Positions 43,688-53,711 are shown, counted from the first letter of the stretch. The stretch is DNA of 64,000 nt from Peptoniphilus_A sp022767005 (GCF_050315115.1 NZ_JBNPOJ010000001.1:62001-126000); one strand, 5' to 3'. Numbers and translations: made by a program. The notes: generated from the sequence alone by a model not told the origin.

Positions 43688-45135
43688 TTATTTAAACTCC
43701 TTTCAAAAGCAAGTGATGCTTGAAGTAAATCTTTATCCTTAAATCTTCTTGCAGTAAATTCAATTCCAACAGAAAGTCCATCTTCTGCTGCTGGCATTGG
43801 AAGTGAAATTGATGGTGAACCTACCATATTTGCAGGAATTGTAAACAAATCTGCTTGGTACATTTCAATTGGACTCATATCGTCGTCGATTTTAAATGGT
43901 AAAACTGGGAATGTTGGACAAATCATAAAGTCATAATCTTTAAACATTCTATCCATATCTCTTTTTATAAGTCCTCTTACTTTTAATGCCTTGTAGTAAA
44001 ATTCGTCAGCATTTTCCATTGAAAGAATGTGCGTTCCAATCATTATTCTTCTCTTAACTTCTTCCCCAAAACCTTCGCTTCTTGATGCACGATACATTTC
44101 TTCAACTGTATCAAATTTTTTGTCAGTTCTATGACCATAACGAATGGAATCAAAACGAGCGAGGTTAGATGCAATTTCACCATTTACTAAAATATTATAA
44201 GTTTCAATAGTGTGGTTAAGTGAATCAATATCGTAAGGTTCGACAATTGCACCATTTTCTTTTAAAATTTCAATTGCCTTGTCCAGTTCTCCCCTTACTC
44301 TTTTATTTAAGTCCATTTCCAAGTAAGTCTTTGGTATTGCGAATTTTTTTCCTTTTAAATTTTTTATCGCATCATCAGAAAAGTCAAAGTCAAATTTAAG
44401 CCCAGGATTTCCAACAGAAGTTGCATCTCTTTCGTCACGTCCTTCGATTACGTTAAACATAATTGTAAGGTCTCTAACATCCTTTGCAATTACTCCCGGT
44501 TGGTCAAAAGTATTTGCCATTGACGCCATGCCAAATCTTGAAATAGAACCATAAGTTGGTTTCATTCCTACAGTTTTACAAAAACTTGAAGGTTGTCTAA
44601 CTGATCCGCCAGTATCTGAACCAATGGAAATTACAGCCATATTTGCACTAACTGATGCAGCAGAACCGCCTGATGAACCTCCTGAAACTCTAGTTAAGTC
44701 AAGTGGATTTTTTGTAACTCCAAAATAGGATGTTCTCGTTGATGCACCCATAGCAAATTCATCAAGATTTACTTTGCCAAGAATTACCCCGTCATTATCT
44801 TTAATTTTTTTCACTAAAGTTGCATCGTAGGGAGAAGTATAATTTTCTAGCATCCTAGATGCACAAGTCATCTTTACATTTTTTACTGAAATATTATCTT
44901 TTACTGAAATTGGCACTCCAGCAAGAAGGGACATTTCTTCTCTGTTGTGAAATTTTTCGTCAACTTCTCTTGCTTTTTTCATCGCCATTTCTTCTGTAAC
45001 AGTAATGTATGCGTTAATATCCTTGTCTTTTTTATTAATATTATCTAAAAACTCCCTTGTAACTTCCTCACAAGAAAAATCTTTGTTTCTATATCCTTGG
45101 GCTATCTCCCAGGCTCTTAAATTGCTAAAAGTCAT
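43684..45135 (-). CDS. gatA: Asp-tRNA(Asn)/Glu-tRNA(Gln) amidotransferase subunit A
   Basis: The 483-residue amidase-signature subunit releases ammonia from glutamine. The Lys of the catalytic triad is in VSVKDNISV, the cis-Ser and nucleophile Ser lie in GGSSGGSAA and GSDTGGSVRQPSSF. Length and motifs are complete. It begins 9 nt after gatC. Confidence 0.97.
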   Translation of the reverse strand: MTFSNLRAWEIAQGYRNKDFSCEEVTREFLDNINKKDKDINAYITVTEEMAMKKAREVDEKFHNREEMSLLAGVPISVKDNISVKNVKMTCASRMLENYTSPYDATLVKKIKDNDGVILGKVNLDEFAMGASTRTSYFGVTKNPLDLTRVSGGSSGGSAASVSANMAVISIGSDTGGSVRQPSSFCKTVGMKPTYGSISRFGMASMANTFDQPGVIAKDVRDLTIMFNVIEGRDERDATSVGNPGLKFDFDFSDDAIKNLKGKKFAIPKTYLEMDLNKRVRGELDKAIEILKENGAIVEPYDIDSLNHTIETYNILVNGEIASNLARFDSIRYGHRTDKKFDTVEEMYRASRSEGFGEEVKRRIMIGTHILSMENADEFYYKALKVRGLIKRDMDRMFKDYDFMICPTFPVLPFKIDDDMSPIEMYQADLFTIPANMVGSPSISLPMPAAEDGLSVGIEFTARRFKDKDLLQASLAFERSLNK

Positions 45136-45144
45136 GAGTCCCTC

Positions 45145-45426
45145 CTAATCCACAAATTTAATAAGCTTAAAATAACCGTATTTTGTAGTAGCGGCATTTT
45201 CAAGTGCCTCTTCTTGTGTAAGAGACTCTCCAGTTTTATCTTCACGAATATTGTTTTCTGTTCCATTAACTTGAAAAACTTTTTCAACACCCTCAGTGTC
45301 GATTTCCTTAATTTTATTTACAAGTTCAATATTTTCATCAAAGGTTGGTGCAAATTTATCTAATTCTTCATTAGAAAAATCAATTTGAGCAATATTTGCA
45401 ATATGCCTTATATCTTCTTTATTCAT
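45145..45426 (-). CDS. gatC: Asp-tRNA(Asn)/Glu-tRNA(Gln) amidotransferase subunit C
   Basis: The 93-residue subunit is a short helical belt that stabilises GatA-GatB. It has the family opening IRHIANIAQIDFSNEEL and a C-terminal GYFKLIKFVD. It overlaps the ligA stop by 8 nt, so the amidotransferase genes are translationally linked to the repair genes. Confidence 0.94.
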   Translation of the reverse strand: MNKEDIRHIANIAQIDFSNEELDKFAPTFDENIELVNKIKEIDTEGVEKVFQVNGTENNIREDKTGESLTQEEALENAATTKYGYFKLIKFVD

Positions 45427-47416
45427 TTAAACCTCCTACTAATTTTTCAAGTTCTTCTAAACTTAAAATTTTTATACCTAAGGACTTTGCCTTATCGTAT
45501 TTTGACCCTGGATTTTCTCCTGCAATTACATAATCAGTTCTTTTGCTAACAGAACCTGTTACCTTAGCTCCAAAAGAAATTAACTTTTCTTCCAATTCCT
45601 TACGTGGCAAATCTAATGTACCTGTTATTACAATTGTTTTATCAAGGAGTGGTTTTGGAACATCATCTTCATCTTCAAACTCTGGAGAAACTCCAAGTTC
45701 AAAAAGTTCATCCACTGCCCTTACTATTCTATCATCATTAAAAAAATCCACAATTTCCTCAGCAGTTATACTTCCAATATCGCCAATTGAAATTAATTCT
45801 TCTTCCTTAGAGTCTTTTAATTTATCAAAATCTTTAAAGTGCTTTGCAAGATCTCTAGCAGTTTTTATTCCAACATTTGGAATTCCAAGTGCATAAATAA
45901 AATTTGAAAGATGTGGGCTCTTAGAATCCTCAATTGCCCTTAAAAGATTTTTTGTCCTTTTTTCCTTAAAACCCTCAATTTTTATTATGTCATCATACTT
46001 TAATTTGTAAATATCAGGAATTTCTTTTAAATTCACTGCCTTCATTAATTTTTCAATTGTCTTTTCACTAAAACCCTCGATGTCCATGGCATCTCTCGAT
46101 GCAAAATGCGTAAGCCTTGACACAAGTTGAGGCACGCAAGATAATGTGTTGGGGCAAAATATGTGGACTCCATCTTGATACAAATGTGAACCACAATAGG
46201 GACAAGTCTTTGGTCTTTCAATCTCGCGAGTTTCATTGTCACTAGGTAAGGTTCCAAGTATTTCTGGAATTACGTCGTTAGATCTCCTAATTAAAACTCT
46301 TGAACCTATTTTAACTTTTTTTCTAAGTATATCGTCGTAATTATTAAGTGTTGCCCTTTGAACTGTAACTCCGCCAATGTTCACTGGCTCAAGTATTGCT
46401 GATGGCGTTACCTTTGCAGTTCTGCCCACATTCCATACAACATCTAATAGCGTTGTTGATATTTCTTCTGCTTCAAACTTATAGGCAATTGCCCAGCGTG
46501 GAAATTTATTTGTGTAGCCAAGAGCTTTTCTCGTTGCAATATCATTTACTTTAATAGTGACTCCGTCAATTAATATATCAAGCTTATCTCTATTATCTCC
46601 TATTTCACGAATCTTATCTATTATTTCTTTAAACTCTTTTACCTTAAAATTATATTTTGAAACTTTAAAATTATTCTCTCTTAAAAATTCTTTTATGTCA
46701 TCATCTGACTTAAATAATTCTTCTTCAATGTAGCCAACATTGTAGAAAAAAGCTGTTAAATTTCTCTTTTTTGTAACTTTTGGGTCTAAATTTCTAAGAG
46801 CCCCCGCTGCTGCATTTCTTGCATTTTTTAATTTATCATCGAATTTTTCATTATACTTTTTAAGTTCAGAAAGTGGCATTAAACCTTCCCCTTGAACTTC
46901 TATTTTCCCAGCATAATTTATGCGAAGTGGAACAGAATATATTGTCTTAACTTGCTCCAAGATTTCTTCACCAATGATTCCATTACCTCTAGTCGATGCC
47001 ATGACTAGATTTTTATTTTCATAAGTTAGATTAATTGTAAGTCCATCGAATTTTAATTCTACAATAAATTCTGGCTCTGGAAGTTTGTTAATATTTACTA
47101 AATTATAATCATTTACAAATTTTTCAATACGATTGTACCATGCGAGAAGAGCATCATCTCCCTGTGCTTTATCCATTGAGTAGAGCCTTCCTAGATGTGT
47201 GTGCTTAACAAATTTATCTAAAATCGATCCTCCAACTCTTGTAGTTGGGGAATAGGATAAAACTGTTCCCGTTTCATTCTCAAGGTTTACAAGTTTGTCA
47301 TAAATTTTATCGTATTCAGCATCTGAAAGAAGAGGGTCATCTAAGGTATAATAATGGTAGTTTAATTTGTCAATTTGCGAAATTAAATCATCCATTTCTT
47401 TTATTTTGTCAATCAT
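45419..47416 (-). CDS. ligA: NAD-dependent DNA ligase
   Basis: The 665-residue ligase has the adenylation domain with K122 in KFDG (lysine that receives AMP), an OB fold, a zinc finger (CPYCGS...FCPN...C), helix-hairpin-helix repeats and a C-terminal BRCT domain (about 588-665, PLLDKTIVITGTL). It seals nicks in replication and repair. It lies 10 nt after pcrA, a common pairing in Gram-positives. Confidence 0.97.
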   Translation of the reverse strand: MIDKIKEMDDLISQIDKLNYHYYTLDDPLLSDAEYDKIYDKLVNLENETGTVLSYSPTTRVGGSILDKFVKHTHLGRLYSMDKAQGDDALLAWYNRIEKFVNDYNLVNINKLPEPEFIVELKFDGLTINLTYENKNLVMASTRGNGIIGEEILEQVKTIYSVPLRINYAGKIEVQGEGLMPLSELKKYNEKFDDKLKNARNAAAGALRNLDPKVTKKRNLTAFFYNVGYIEEELFKSDDDIKEFLRENNFKVSKYNFKVKEFKEIIDKIREIGDNRDKLDILIDGVTIKVNDIATRKALGYTNKFPRWAIAYKFEAEEISTTLLDVVWNVGRTAKVTPSAILEPVNIGGVTVQRATLNNYDDILRKKVKIGSRVLIRRSNDVIPEILGTLPSDNETREIERPKTCPYCGSHLYQDGVHIFCPNTLSCVPQLVSRLTHFASRDAMDIEGFSEKTIEKLMKAVNLKEIPDIYKLKYDDIIKIEGFKEKRTKNLLRAIEDSKSPHLSNFIYALGIPNVGIKTARDLAKHFKDFDKLKDSKEEELISIGDIGSITAEEIVDFFNDDRIVRAVDELFELGVSPEFEDEDDVPKPLLDKTIVITGTLDLPRKELEEKLISFGAKVTGSVSKRTDYVIAGENPGSKYDKAKSLGIKILSLEELEKLVGGLNE

Positions 47417-47426
47417 ATTTCACCAA

Positions 47427-49622
47427 CTAATCAATTAATTTTATAGGAGCAACTGATAGCATTAATCTTTTTAATCCCTTTTTATCGAAGGAAATAACAA
47501 CTTCATAATCGCCATTTTTTTCTTTCTTTTGAACTACCATTCCATTGCCAAAAATTTTGTGCTTTACTTTATCTCCAATATTAATATTTACATTTTTATT
47601 ATCAGATTTTTTTGAAGTTTCAACTTTCTTTTCAATGCCCAAGAATTTTTTAGGTCTAGTAATGGAAGTGCCTTCATTGTAATCTCTTACTTCTAATAGT
47701 TCTCTACTTTTGTCTTCGATGATTTCTATTTTATCTCCCATTTCTTCAATAAATCTACTTCTCTTTGCGGGAGTTAATTTTCCATACATTGAACGAGTCC
47801 TTGAAGATGAAATAAACAAATTGTTTCGAGCACGAGTTACACCTACATAACAAAGTCTTCTCTCTTCTTCAACTTCTTCTTCGCTTTCAAGAGCCCTACC
47901 AGTTGGAAAAAGTCCTTCCTCAAATCCAACTAAAAAAACGGTGTCAAATTCAAGGCCCTTAGCAGCGTGCATTGTCATTAAATTTACTCCAGTATCTTCA
48001 GAAGTTTTATCCACATCAGATAAAAGTGAAAGTGCATTTAAATACTCTGAAAGCTCAACTCCCTCTCTGTCGTATTCCATAATATTTGAGTGAAGCTCTT
48101 CAATGTTTTCAAGCCTAGTCTTTGCCTCTATTGTATTTTGGCTCTTTAAATCATGAACATATCCACTTTCATATAAAACTTCTTCAAAAAGTTTTCCAAT
48201 AGAAAGATTTTCTGCCCTATCCTTTAAAATTTTTAAGATGCTACCAAATTCCTTAATGTTCTTTCTTGCCCTAATATTAAGATCTTCAAATTTGTCAATA
48301 TTTGTAACTACATCATAAAGGGAAAGAGCATTGTTATCTGCATAATCTATCAAATCGGACAACGAAGTGTCTCCAATCCCTCTTTTTGGTCTATTTATAA
48401 TTCGCGCAAGACTTACATTGTCATTGGTATTATTTAGTATTCGAAGATAAGCAAGGACGTCCTTTACTTCCATTCTATCGTAAAACTTTAGTCCTCCTAC
48501 AATTTTATAGGGTATTCTCTCTCTCACAAGGGCTTCTTCAAATCCTCTTGACTGTGCATTAGTCCTATAAAGAATTGCCATATCTTTAAAGTCTTCGCCC
48601 TTATAATTAAGTGCAATAATTTTATTTACAACGCCATATTCTTCTTCATTTGAATGTGGAAATTCGCGATAAACTACATCCTTACCTTCATCTCTTGAAG
48701 TCCAAAGATTTTTTTCTATTCTAGTAGCATTGTTTTCGATAACTTTATTTGCAACATCTAATATTTTTTGAGTTGAGCGATAATTTTGCTCAAGTTTTAC
48801 AATTTTTGCACCTGGAAAATCTTTATGAAAGTTTAAAATATTATTTATGTCTGCTCCTCGCCACTTATAAATGGATTGATCATTGTCTCCAACTACTGTT
48901 AAATTAGGATTTGTACCTGCAATTAATTTTATAAGGTTGTACTGAATTTTATTAGTGTCCTGATATTCGTCTACAAAAATATACTGGAATTTCTTTCTGT
49001 AAAAATCTCTAACATCATCTTCTGCCCTTAAAATTTCCACAGTTTTTATTAACAAGTCATCAAAATCTAGTGCATTATTCTTTTTAAGTTTTTTTTCATA
49101 TAAGTCGTATATTTTCCCAATATTCTTTTTGAAAAAATTATCATCATTTTGCTCCATGTATTCAATTGGTGATATTCCTTCATTTTTTATATTAGAAATA
49201 TCATTTACAATAGATCTAGGCTTATACATATCTTTATCAAGAGCAATTTCAGAAATAGCTTCCTTTACAACAGTTATTTGATCATCTCTATCATAAATAG
49301 TAAAATTTGAATTATATCCAATTCTTTCAATATTTTTTCTTAAAATTCTCACACATATTGAGTGAAAAGTTCCTATCCACATTGAGGAGATGTCTCTATC
49401 TATTAACTTTTGAACTCTATCTTGCATTTCTTTAGCTGCTTTATTAGTGAAAGTTATTGCCAAAATCTTCCATGAAGGAACATCTAATTCTTCTATTAAA
49501 TATGCAATTTTTGAAGTTACAACTTTCGTCTTTCCAGATCCAGCTCCTGCTAATATTAGTAGTGGACCTTCTGTTGCTAAAAGTGCTTCTCTTTGTTTAT
49601 CATTTAATGTATTTATATCCAT
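47427..49622 (-). CDS. pcrA: ATP-dependent DNA helicase PcrA (UvrD family)
   Basis: The 731-residue superfamily 1A helicase has Walker A GAGSGKT (about 26-32), motif Ia ITFTNKAAKEM, motif II VDEYQDTN, motif III GDNDQSIYKWRGA, motif IV QNYRST and motif VI YVGVTRA. The C-terminal segment (about 670-731) is a Tudor-like RNA polymerase contact with GDKVKHKIFGNGMV. It acts in repair and in removing RecA or RNA polymerase. A near-consensus promoter lies just upstream, so pcrA heads the pcrA-ligA-gatCAB operon. Confidence 0.97.
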   Translation of the reverse strand: MDINTLNDKQREALLATEGPLLILAGAGSGKTKVVTSKIAYLIEELDVPSWKILAITFTNKAAKEMQDRVQKLIDRDISSMWIGTFHSICVRILRKNIERIGYNSNFTIYDRDDQITVVKEAISEIALDKDMYKPRSIVNDISNIKNEGISPIEYMEQNDDNFFKKNIGKIYDLYEKKLKKNNALDFDDLLIKTVEILRAEDDVRDFYRKKFQYIFVDEYQDTNKIQYNLIKLIAGTNPNLTVVGDNDQSIYKWRGADINNILNFHKDFPGAKIVKLEQNYRSTQKILDVANKVIENNATRIEKNLWTSRDEGKDVVYREFPHSNEEEYGVVNKIIALNYKGEDFKDMAILYRTNAQSRGFEEALVRERIPYKIVGGLKFYDRMEVKDVLAYLRILNNTNDNVSLARIINRPKRGIGDTSLSDLIDYADNNALSLYDVVTNIDKFEDLNIRARKNIKEFGSILKILKDRAENLSIGKLFEEVLYESGYVHDLKSQNTIEAKTRLENIEELHSNIMEYDREGVELSEYLNALSLLSDVDKTSEDTGVNLMTMHAAKGLEFDTVFLVGFEEGLFPTGRALESEEEVEEERRLCYVGVTRARNNLFISSSRTRSMYGKLTPAKRSRFIEEMGDKIEIIEDKSRELLEVRDYNEGTSITRPKKFLGIEKKVETSKKSDNKNVNINIGDKVKHKIFGNGMVVQKKEKNGDYEVVISFDKKGLKRLMLSVAPIKLID

Positions 49623-49643
49623 GACTTCTCCTTACTGCTAATT

Positions 49644-49672
49644 ATTATATGTTTTTTTTGCCATCATTTCAA
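49644..49672 (-). promoter_or_regulatory. Promoter of pcrA-ligA-gatCAB
   Basis: TTGAAA (49667-49672), a 17-nt A-rich spacer and TATAAT (49644-49649) on the minus strand, 21 nt upstream of the pcrA ATG. The -35 overlaps the tcdA stop codon. Confidence 0.8.
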
Positions 49673-50349
49673 CTTCTTAAAATATGAGAAATCACATAAG
49701 ACGCCAAAACCATGCCGCAAACAGGTGGCACAAAAGAAATTGAACCGGGAGTCCTGTCATGAGTTTTTATTGGAATCTCTTTTGAGCAAACTACTTTTAA
49801 CTTTTTTATGTTCATTTCTTTTAATTTTTTCCTCATAATCCTTGCAACTGGATCGTTTTTAGTCTTTTCGATATCAAGAACTTCAAACTTTGTTGGATCA
49901 AGGCGATTTCCAGCACCCATAGCAGAAATTATCTTGATGTTTTTTTCATGTGCAGCCTTTATTATTAAAAGCTTTGATGTAATCGTATCAATTGCATCTA
50001 CTACATAATCGTAATCTTCAAAATCAATTCTACATATATTTTCTTCTGTAACAAAAATATCATATTTTTTAATTTTTACTTGAGAATTTATTTCCAACAT
50101 TCTTTCTTCACAAGCATCTACTTTTCTAGTTCCAATAGTCTTCATGGTAGCAAAAATTTGTCTATTCAAGTTTGTAATTTCATATTCATCACCATCAACT
50201 ATGCCAATTTTTTTAACTCCAGCCCTTACAAGTGCTTCAACACATGAACCACCGACGCCGCCTAATCCAAAAACTAATACTGATTTTGAATTTATTTTTT
50301 TTATATCTTCAGATGAGAGCATTATCTCCATTCTACTTAAAAATTCCAA
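49669..50349 (-). CDS. tcdA: TcdA/CsdL-like E1 superfamily tRNA threonylcarbamoyladenosine dehydratase
   Basis: The 226-residue ThiF/E1-like enzyme has the nucleotide-binding GLGGVGG (28-34), D52 in VDGDEYEITNLNRQ with R63, and the VVDAIDTITSK segment. TcdA cyclises the t6A modification at position 37 of tRNAs read by ANN codons. The start is TTG at 50349, with a GGAGG site 4 nt upstream; starting there restores the LSRMEIML segment that matches the family's SRTELLIG opening. A general ThiF-family role is the alternative. Confidence 0.85.
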   Translation of the reverse strand: MEFLSRMEIMLSSEDIKKINSKSVLVFGLGGVGGSCVEALVRAGVKKIGIVDGDEYEITNLNRQIFATMKTIGTRKVDACEERMLEINSQVKIKKYDIFVTEENICRIDFEDYDYVVDAIDTITSKLLIIKAAHEKNIKIISAMGAGNRLDPTKFEVLDIEKTKNDPVARIMRKKLKEMNIKKLKVVCSKEIPIKTHDRTPGSISFVPPVCGMVLASYVISHILRS

Positions 50350-50365
50350 TTTTCCTCCAATTTGA

Positions 50366-50389
50366 AAGGGCCGTCATTAAACAGCCCTT
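50366..50389 (-). terminator. Hairpin between the 352-residue SLH gene and tcdA
   Basis: A 9-bp stem (50366-50374 with 50381-50389, one G-U pair) with a 6-nt loop follows the SLH gene stop. It lacks a U run, so it may be a weak terminator or an mRNA-processing structure; it ends 12 nt before the tcdA ribosome site. Confidence 0.45.
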
Positions 50390-50394
50390 AATAA

Positions 50395-51453
50395 TTATTT
50401 TAATTTTATATTTGTTAAACTATTTTCTCCTAAAATTCCGCTACCTTCAACATTATCATCGACTTTATGATTTTTAAAGGTATTAACAGTAATAATATTT
50501 CCTGACATAAATTTATTTGAATCAGTTTCCGTAATTTCAATTCTAATATATTTGACCTTTCCACCATCAATTACTTCAGCAACTTTTCCCTTAAAATTGA
50601 CAATTATACCTGCCTCTGCAGGTTTTAATTCATCAGAATTTTCTTTTTCAATAAAAGTCCCTAAAATTGAATTATTATTTTCAGTCTTATTTACTTCATT
50701 ATTTATAGTTTTTTCAGGAATATTATCATTATTTTTTGTTAGAAGATCTTCGCCATCTATATAGTTACTTTGATTATTAATTTTATCTTTATTAGCTCCA
50801 ACATAAGTTAAGCCCTTTGAAGTAATGACTGCAATTTCACTTCTCCTTATTGCAAAATTTCCGTTGAATTTCCCATCAGAACCTGAGCTAGTAAAAATAT
50901 TTGATTTAACAAGATTTGGCAAATATTCTAGAGTTTGAGAGTTAATTTTGTCAATATCTCTAAACTTTAAATTTGAGAAATCATTATTTTTTTCAATTCT
51001 AAATGCCCTTGCAAAATAAACTGCAATTGTATTTCTATTTGGATAAACTTTATTTTCCAAAAATCCTCTTTCACGAGCAGCTTCAATTGTCTTTTTAGAC
51101 ACCGTACCATGATATAAATTATAACAAAGAGCATCCTTTGCCCAATCAATGATACCCATAGAATTTACAAATTCCAAATTAGCCTCTCTCGCTAATTTCA
51201 TTTCATCTTCATTTGGATTTAATACAGTTTTTAAAATTTGCATTATTTCCAAAAAACTAACAGGATTATTTGGTTTAAAGCTTCCATCATCATAGCCCTT
51301 TAAAATATTTTTATTTGATAAATCATCTACATATTTATATGCCCAAGCAGAATTTCCATTTTTACTAACATCTGTAAAAGTTTTTGCAAAAAGACTTGTC
51401 GGTGCAAATAAAAGTAATAAAGCTAAATTTATTATTAGAATTTTTTTCTTCAT
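50395..51453 (-). CDS. Secreted S-layer-homology (SLH) domain protein, 352 residues
   Basis: A signal peptide (about 1-24, hydrophobic core and AKT site) is followed by three SLH domains at about 25-80, 95-150 and 165-222, with FTDVSKNGNSAWAYKYV, NILKGYDDGSFKPNNPVS and GSDGKFNGNFAIRRSEIA. SLH domains bind secondary cell-wall polymers. A linker rich in Asn and Lys leads to a small beta-rich C-terminal domain (about 275-352). The ligand of that domain is unknown. It is paralogous in layout to the neighbouring 679-residue protein and has its own promoter. Confidence 0.88.
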   Translation of the reverse strand: MKKKILIINLALLLLFAPTSLFAKTFTDVSKNGNSAWAYKYVDDLSNKNILKGYDDGSFKPNNPVSFLEIMQILKTVLNPNEDEMKLAREANLEFVNSMGIIDWAKDALCYNLYHGTVSKKTIEAARERGFLENKVYPNRNTIAVYFARAFRIEKNNDFSNLKFRDIDKINSQTLEYLPNLVKSNIFTSSGSDGKFNGNFAIRRSEIAVITSKGLTYVGANKDKINNQSNYIDGEDLLTKNNDNIPEKTINNEVNKTENNNSILGTFIEKENSDELKPAEAGIIVNFKGKVAEVIDGGKVKYIRIEITETDSNKFMSGNIITVNTFKNHKVDDNVEGSGILGENSLTNIKLK

Positions 51454-51470
51454 TTAATCACTCCAAATAA

Positions 51471-51479
51471 ATTATAACA
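51471..51479 (-). promoter_or_regulatory. Extended -10 promoter of the 352-residue SLH gene
   Basis: TGTTATAAT on the minus strand, 17 nt upstream of the ATG and just past the terminator of the upstream SLH gene. The leader is very short and contains the GGAG site. Confidence 0.6.
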
Positions 51480-51487
51480 TAATTTTA

Positions 51488-51521
51488 TGTAAAAAAATAG
51501 AAACCACATGGGTTTCTATTT
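51488..51521 (-). terminator. Terminator of the 679-residue SLH gene
   Basis: A perfect 11-bp stem (51495-51505 with 51511-51521) with a 5-nt loop, followed by a U run on the minus strand, 8 nt past the stop. Confidence 0.85.
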
Positions 51522-51529
51522 GAAAAGCA

Positions 51530-53569
51530 TTAGTAATAAATTTTGCCAAGTTCTGGATATCTATCATTGTATCTATTATCGTAATATCGATTACTTCTTA
51601 GGAAAAATCTATAATCTTCAAAATCGCTTTTTCTTGTAGTTCTATTTGCAGTGTTTAAATATTCTCTAGGATTTCCAAGAAATTTATTATTTGAATCTGA
51701 AATTATTTCTCCATAATAATTTAAATAACCATCAAAAGATAATACGTCGTATAGTTCTAAATTTTGGTTAGTTTGGAAATAAAGTGTCTTTCCAGGCTTT
51801 AAATTATCATTGTCTGATTGAATAACTCGAAGTCCTACTTTATAAACGTTAAAACTGCTGCCAGTTCTTTCATTGCTAACTACTTGGAACATTCCACTAA
51901 ACTGAAGGCTTGAATCTATTATAGTAATGGTATCAACTTCACCGTAATTATTTAATGTTAAAATTACATTCTTTCCTCTAAGATAATTTTCTGTTACTTG
52001 AGTTTGCTTAGCTCCATTATATGTTTTTATTTCAAATCTATCAGCTAAATAATACTTCTTAGTGGAACCGTATTTATCTTTAATGTCTATATAACGATTA
52101 TATCTTCTATTTGTAAAAGAAGATTCATCTCCACTATAACCAACAACTTCTCCTGAGATATCTCCATTTTTATAATTTGAAGAAAGTCCCATTACAACTT
52201 TATAATTTACATAAAGATCTACATTGTCATTTAGAGTAATTTTATCTAAATCTTTAGTTTCATTAGTAATATATAGTTCATAATCTTTATTATCCTTTAG
52301 TCTAATCTTTAGATAAGATTTATCCCTGTTTGTAGTGTCAATTGAAGTAATTTTACCTCTTAATTGCGCTTCATTAGGATAAACTGTCATTTCAGTTATT
52401 TTGTTGTCGTTATTTGTTTTAAATTCAACTAAATCGTCAACTTTAATTTCATCAAGTTTTAAATCTCTTCCATAAGCTTTGATTTTTACATTTGAATCAA
52501 GAGTAAAAGTCTTTGTATCTGAAGTTGAAATTTTTGAAGTTGTTCTAAAGTTTAAAGTATCTGAATTATCTCTATATCTTAAAGTAATTTCATTTGTTCC
52601 CTTAGAATTTACATATCCAACCATTTCAATCTTTGCATTAGTTACATTAATTAACTTAGCTGTACCTTCCCTATCATTTTTATTGCTCTTTAGATACTCA
52701 ATTTCAACTTCTTGACCAGCTTTAATGTCTTCTAATTTAATGTCTTTGTCCTTTAATTTATATTTTGTGTTGCTGTCAATGTCGAAAGAAAACTTTTGAT
52801 TATTTGTTTCAATTATAATAACATTAACATTATTAAGCTTTGAAGAAAGAATTACAGTTCCCTTTTTCTTTTCAGTCTTACTACTTATTGTATTTTTTGA
52901 TGCATAATCAAAAGATGCCTTAGTAATTATTGCAGTTTCAGCACGAGTAATAGATCTATCTCCCTCGAAGTTTCCATCAGAACCTGTGGCTGAGAAAATA
53001 CCTGCATCAACAAGAGAAGCTAAATACCCCTTTAAAGTGTCACTCATCTTGTTTTGATCTTTATGTCTTAAAAGATTAGTGTTTCCCTTAGCATCTAGGT
53101 TTAAAGCTCTTGCAAAGAAAATTGCAATGTCGCCTCTACTTGGATATTCCCTTTGATTAATTTTGAAAAATCCTCTTTCAGAAGCTTTCTTTAATGCAGA
53201 TTCATTTAAGTAATTTCTGTGAAGCGCCAAACATATTGCATCTTCTGCCCAAGAATTAACTCCATTTTCTTTAGCTATTTTTGAATATTTTTCACGTGCA
53301 GTTTTTAATTCTTCATCGCTTGGATTTAACACTTGTTTAATAAGTTGTAAAAGTTCCTCAAGAGAAACTGAATCTCCAGGTTTAAATTCACCATCTGGAT
53401 GTCCGCTAATAACATTCTTATCACTTAGTATGTCAATTGCGTTGTAAGCCCAAGAATATCTATTATTCTTTTTAACATCTTTAAATTCTTTAGCAAAAGT
53501 TGCACTTGGTGCAAGCATAATAGTTGCAAGTCCAATCGAAGCTACTCTTCTTAAATTTTTAAATTCCAT
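51530..53569 (-). CDS. Secreted S-layer-homology (SLH) domain protein, 679 residues
   Basis: A signal peptide (about 1-26) precedes three SLH domains (about 28-84, 103-158, 165-222), with NVISGHPDGEFKPGDSVSLEE and GSDGNFEGDRSITRAETA. The remaining 450 residues are beta-rich with recurring phrases such as LDEIKVDDLVEFKTN and LEDIKAGQEVEIEY, suggesting repeated small barrel modules, and end in a Tyr/Arg/Asn-rich stretch. It should be anchored on the wall surface. Enzymatic motifs were not seen, so a structural or adhesive role is possible but unproven. Confidence 0.88.
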   Translation of the reverse strand: MEFKNLRRVASIGLATIMLAPSATFAKEFKDVKKNNRYSWAYNAIDILSDKNVISGHPDGEFKPGDSVSLEELLQLIKQVLNPSDEELKTAREKYSKIAKENGVNSWAEDAICLALHRNYLNESALKKASERGFFKINQREYPSRGDIAIFFARALNLDAKGNTNLLRHKDQNKMSDTLKGYLASLVDAGIFSATGSDGNFEGDRSITRAETAIITKASFDYASKNTISSKTEKKKGTVILSSKLNNVNVIIIETNNQKFSFDIDSNTKYKLKDKDIKLEDIKAGQEVEIEYLKSNKNDREGTAKLINVTNAKIEMVGYVNSKGTNEITLRYRDNSDTLNFRTTSKISTSDTKTFTLDSNVKIKAYGRDLKLDEIKVDDLVEFKTNNDNKITEMTVYPNEAQLRGKITSIDTTNRDKSYLKIRLKDNKDYELYITNETKDLDKITLNDNVDLYVNYKVVMGLSSNYKNGDISGEVVGYSGDESSFTNRRYNRYIDIKDKYGSTKKYYLADRFEIKTYNGAKQTQVTENYLRGKNVILTLNNYGEVDTITIIDSSLQFSGMFQVVSNERTGSSFNVYKVGLRVIQSDNDNLKPGKTLYFQTNQNLELYDVLSFDGYLNYYGEIISDSNNKFLGNPREYLNTANRTTRKSDFEDYRFFLRSNRYYDNRYNDRYPELGKIYY

Positions 53570-53605
53570 TATAAAACCTCCACTTTTATATAGCTTGTTT
53601 TTTTT

Positions 53606-53614
53606 ATTATAACA
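53606..53614 (-). promoter_or_regulatory. Extended -10 promoter of the 679-residue SLH gene
   Basis: TGTTATAAT on the minus strand, about 40 nt upstream of the ATG, identical to the -10 of the other SLH gene. No clear -35. Confidence 0.6.
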
Positions 53615-53711
53615 TATATTAAACTGTTAAATTCTAGAAATCTTAAAATTTCATAATTAGAATTGAAAAATTATAAATAATGTAATATTTTGCTTGATTT
53701 GCTTTAATATT

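Noticed and set aside
46045..46257. Minus-strand 70-codon frame
   Set aside because: It overlaps ligA in another frame; ligA is intact there, including its zinc-finger cysteines.
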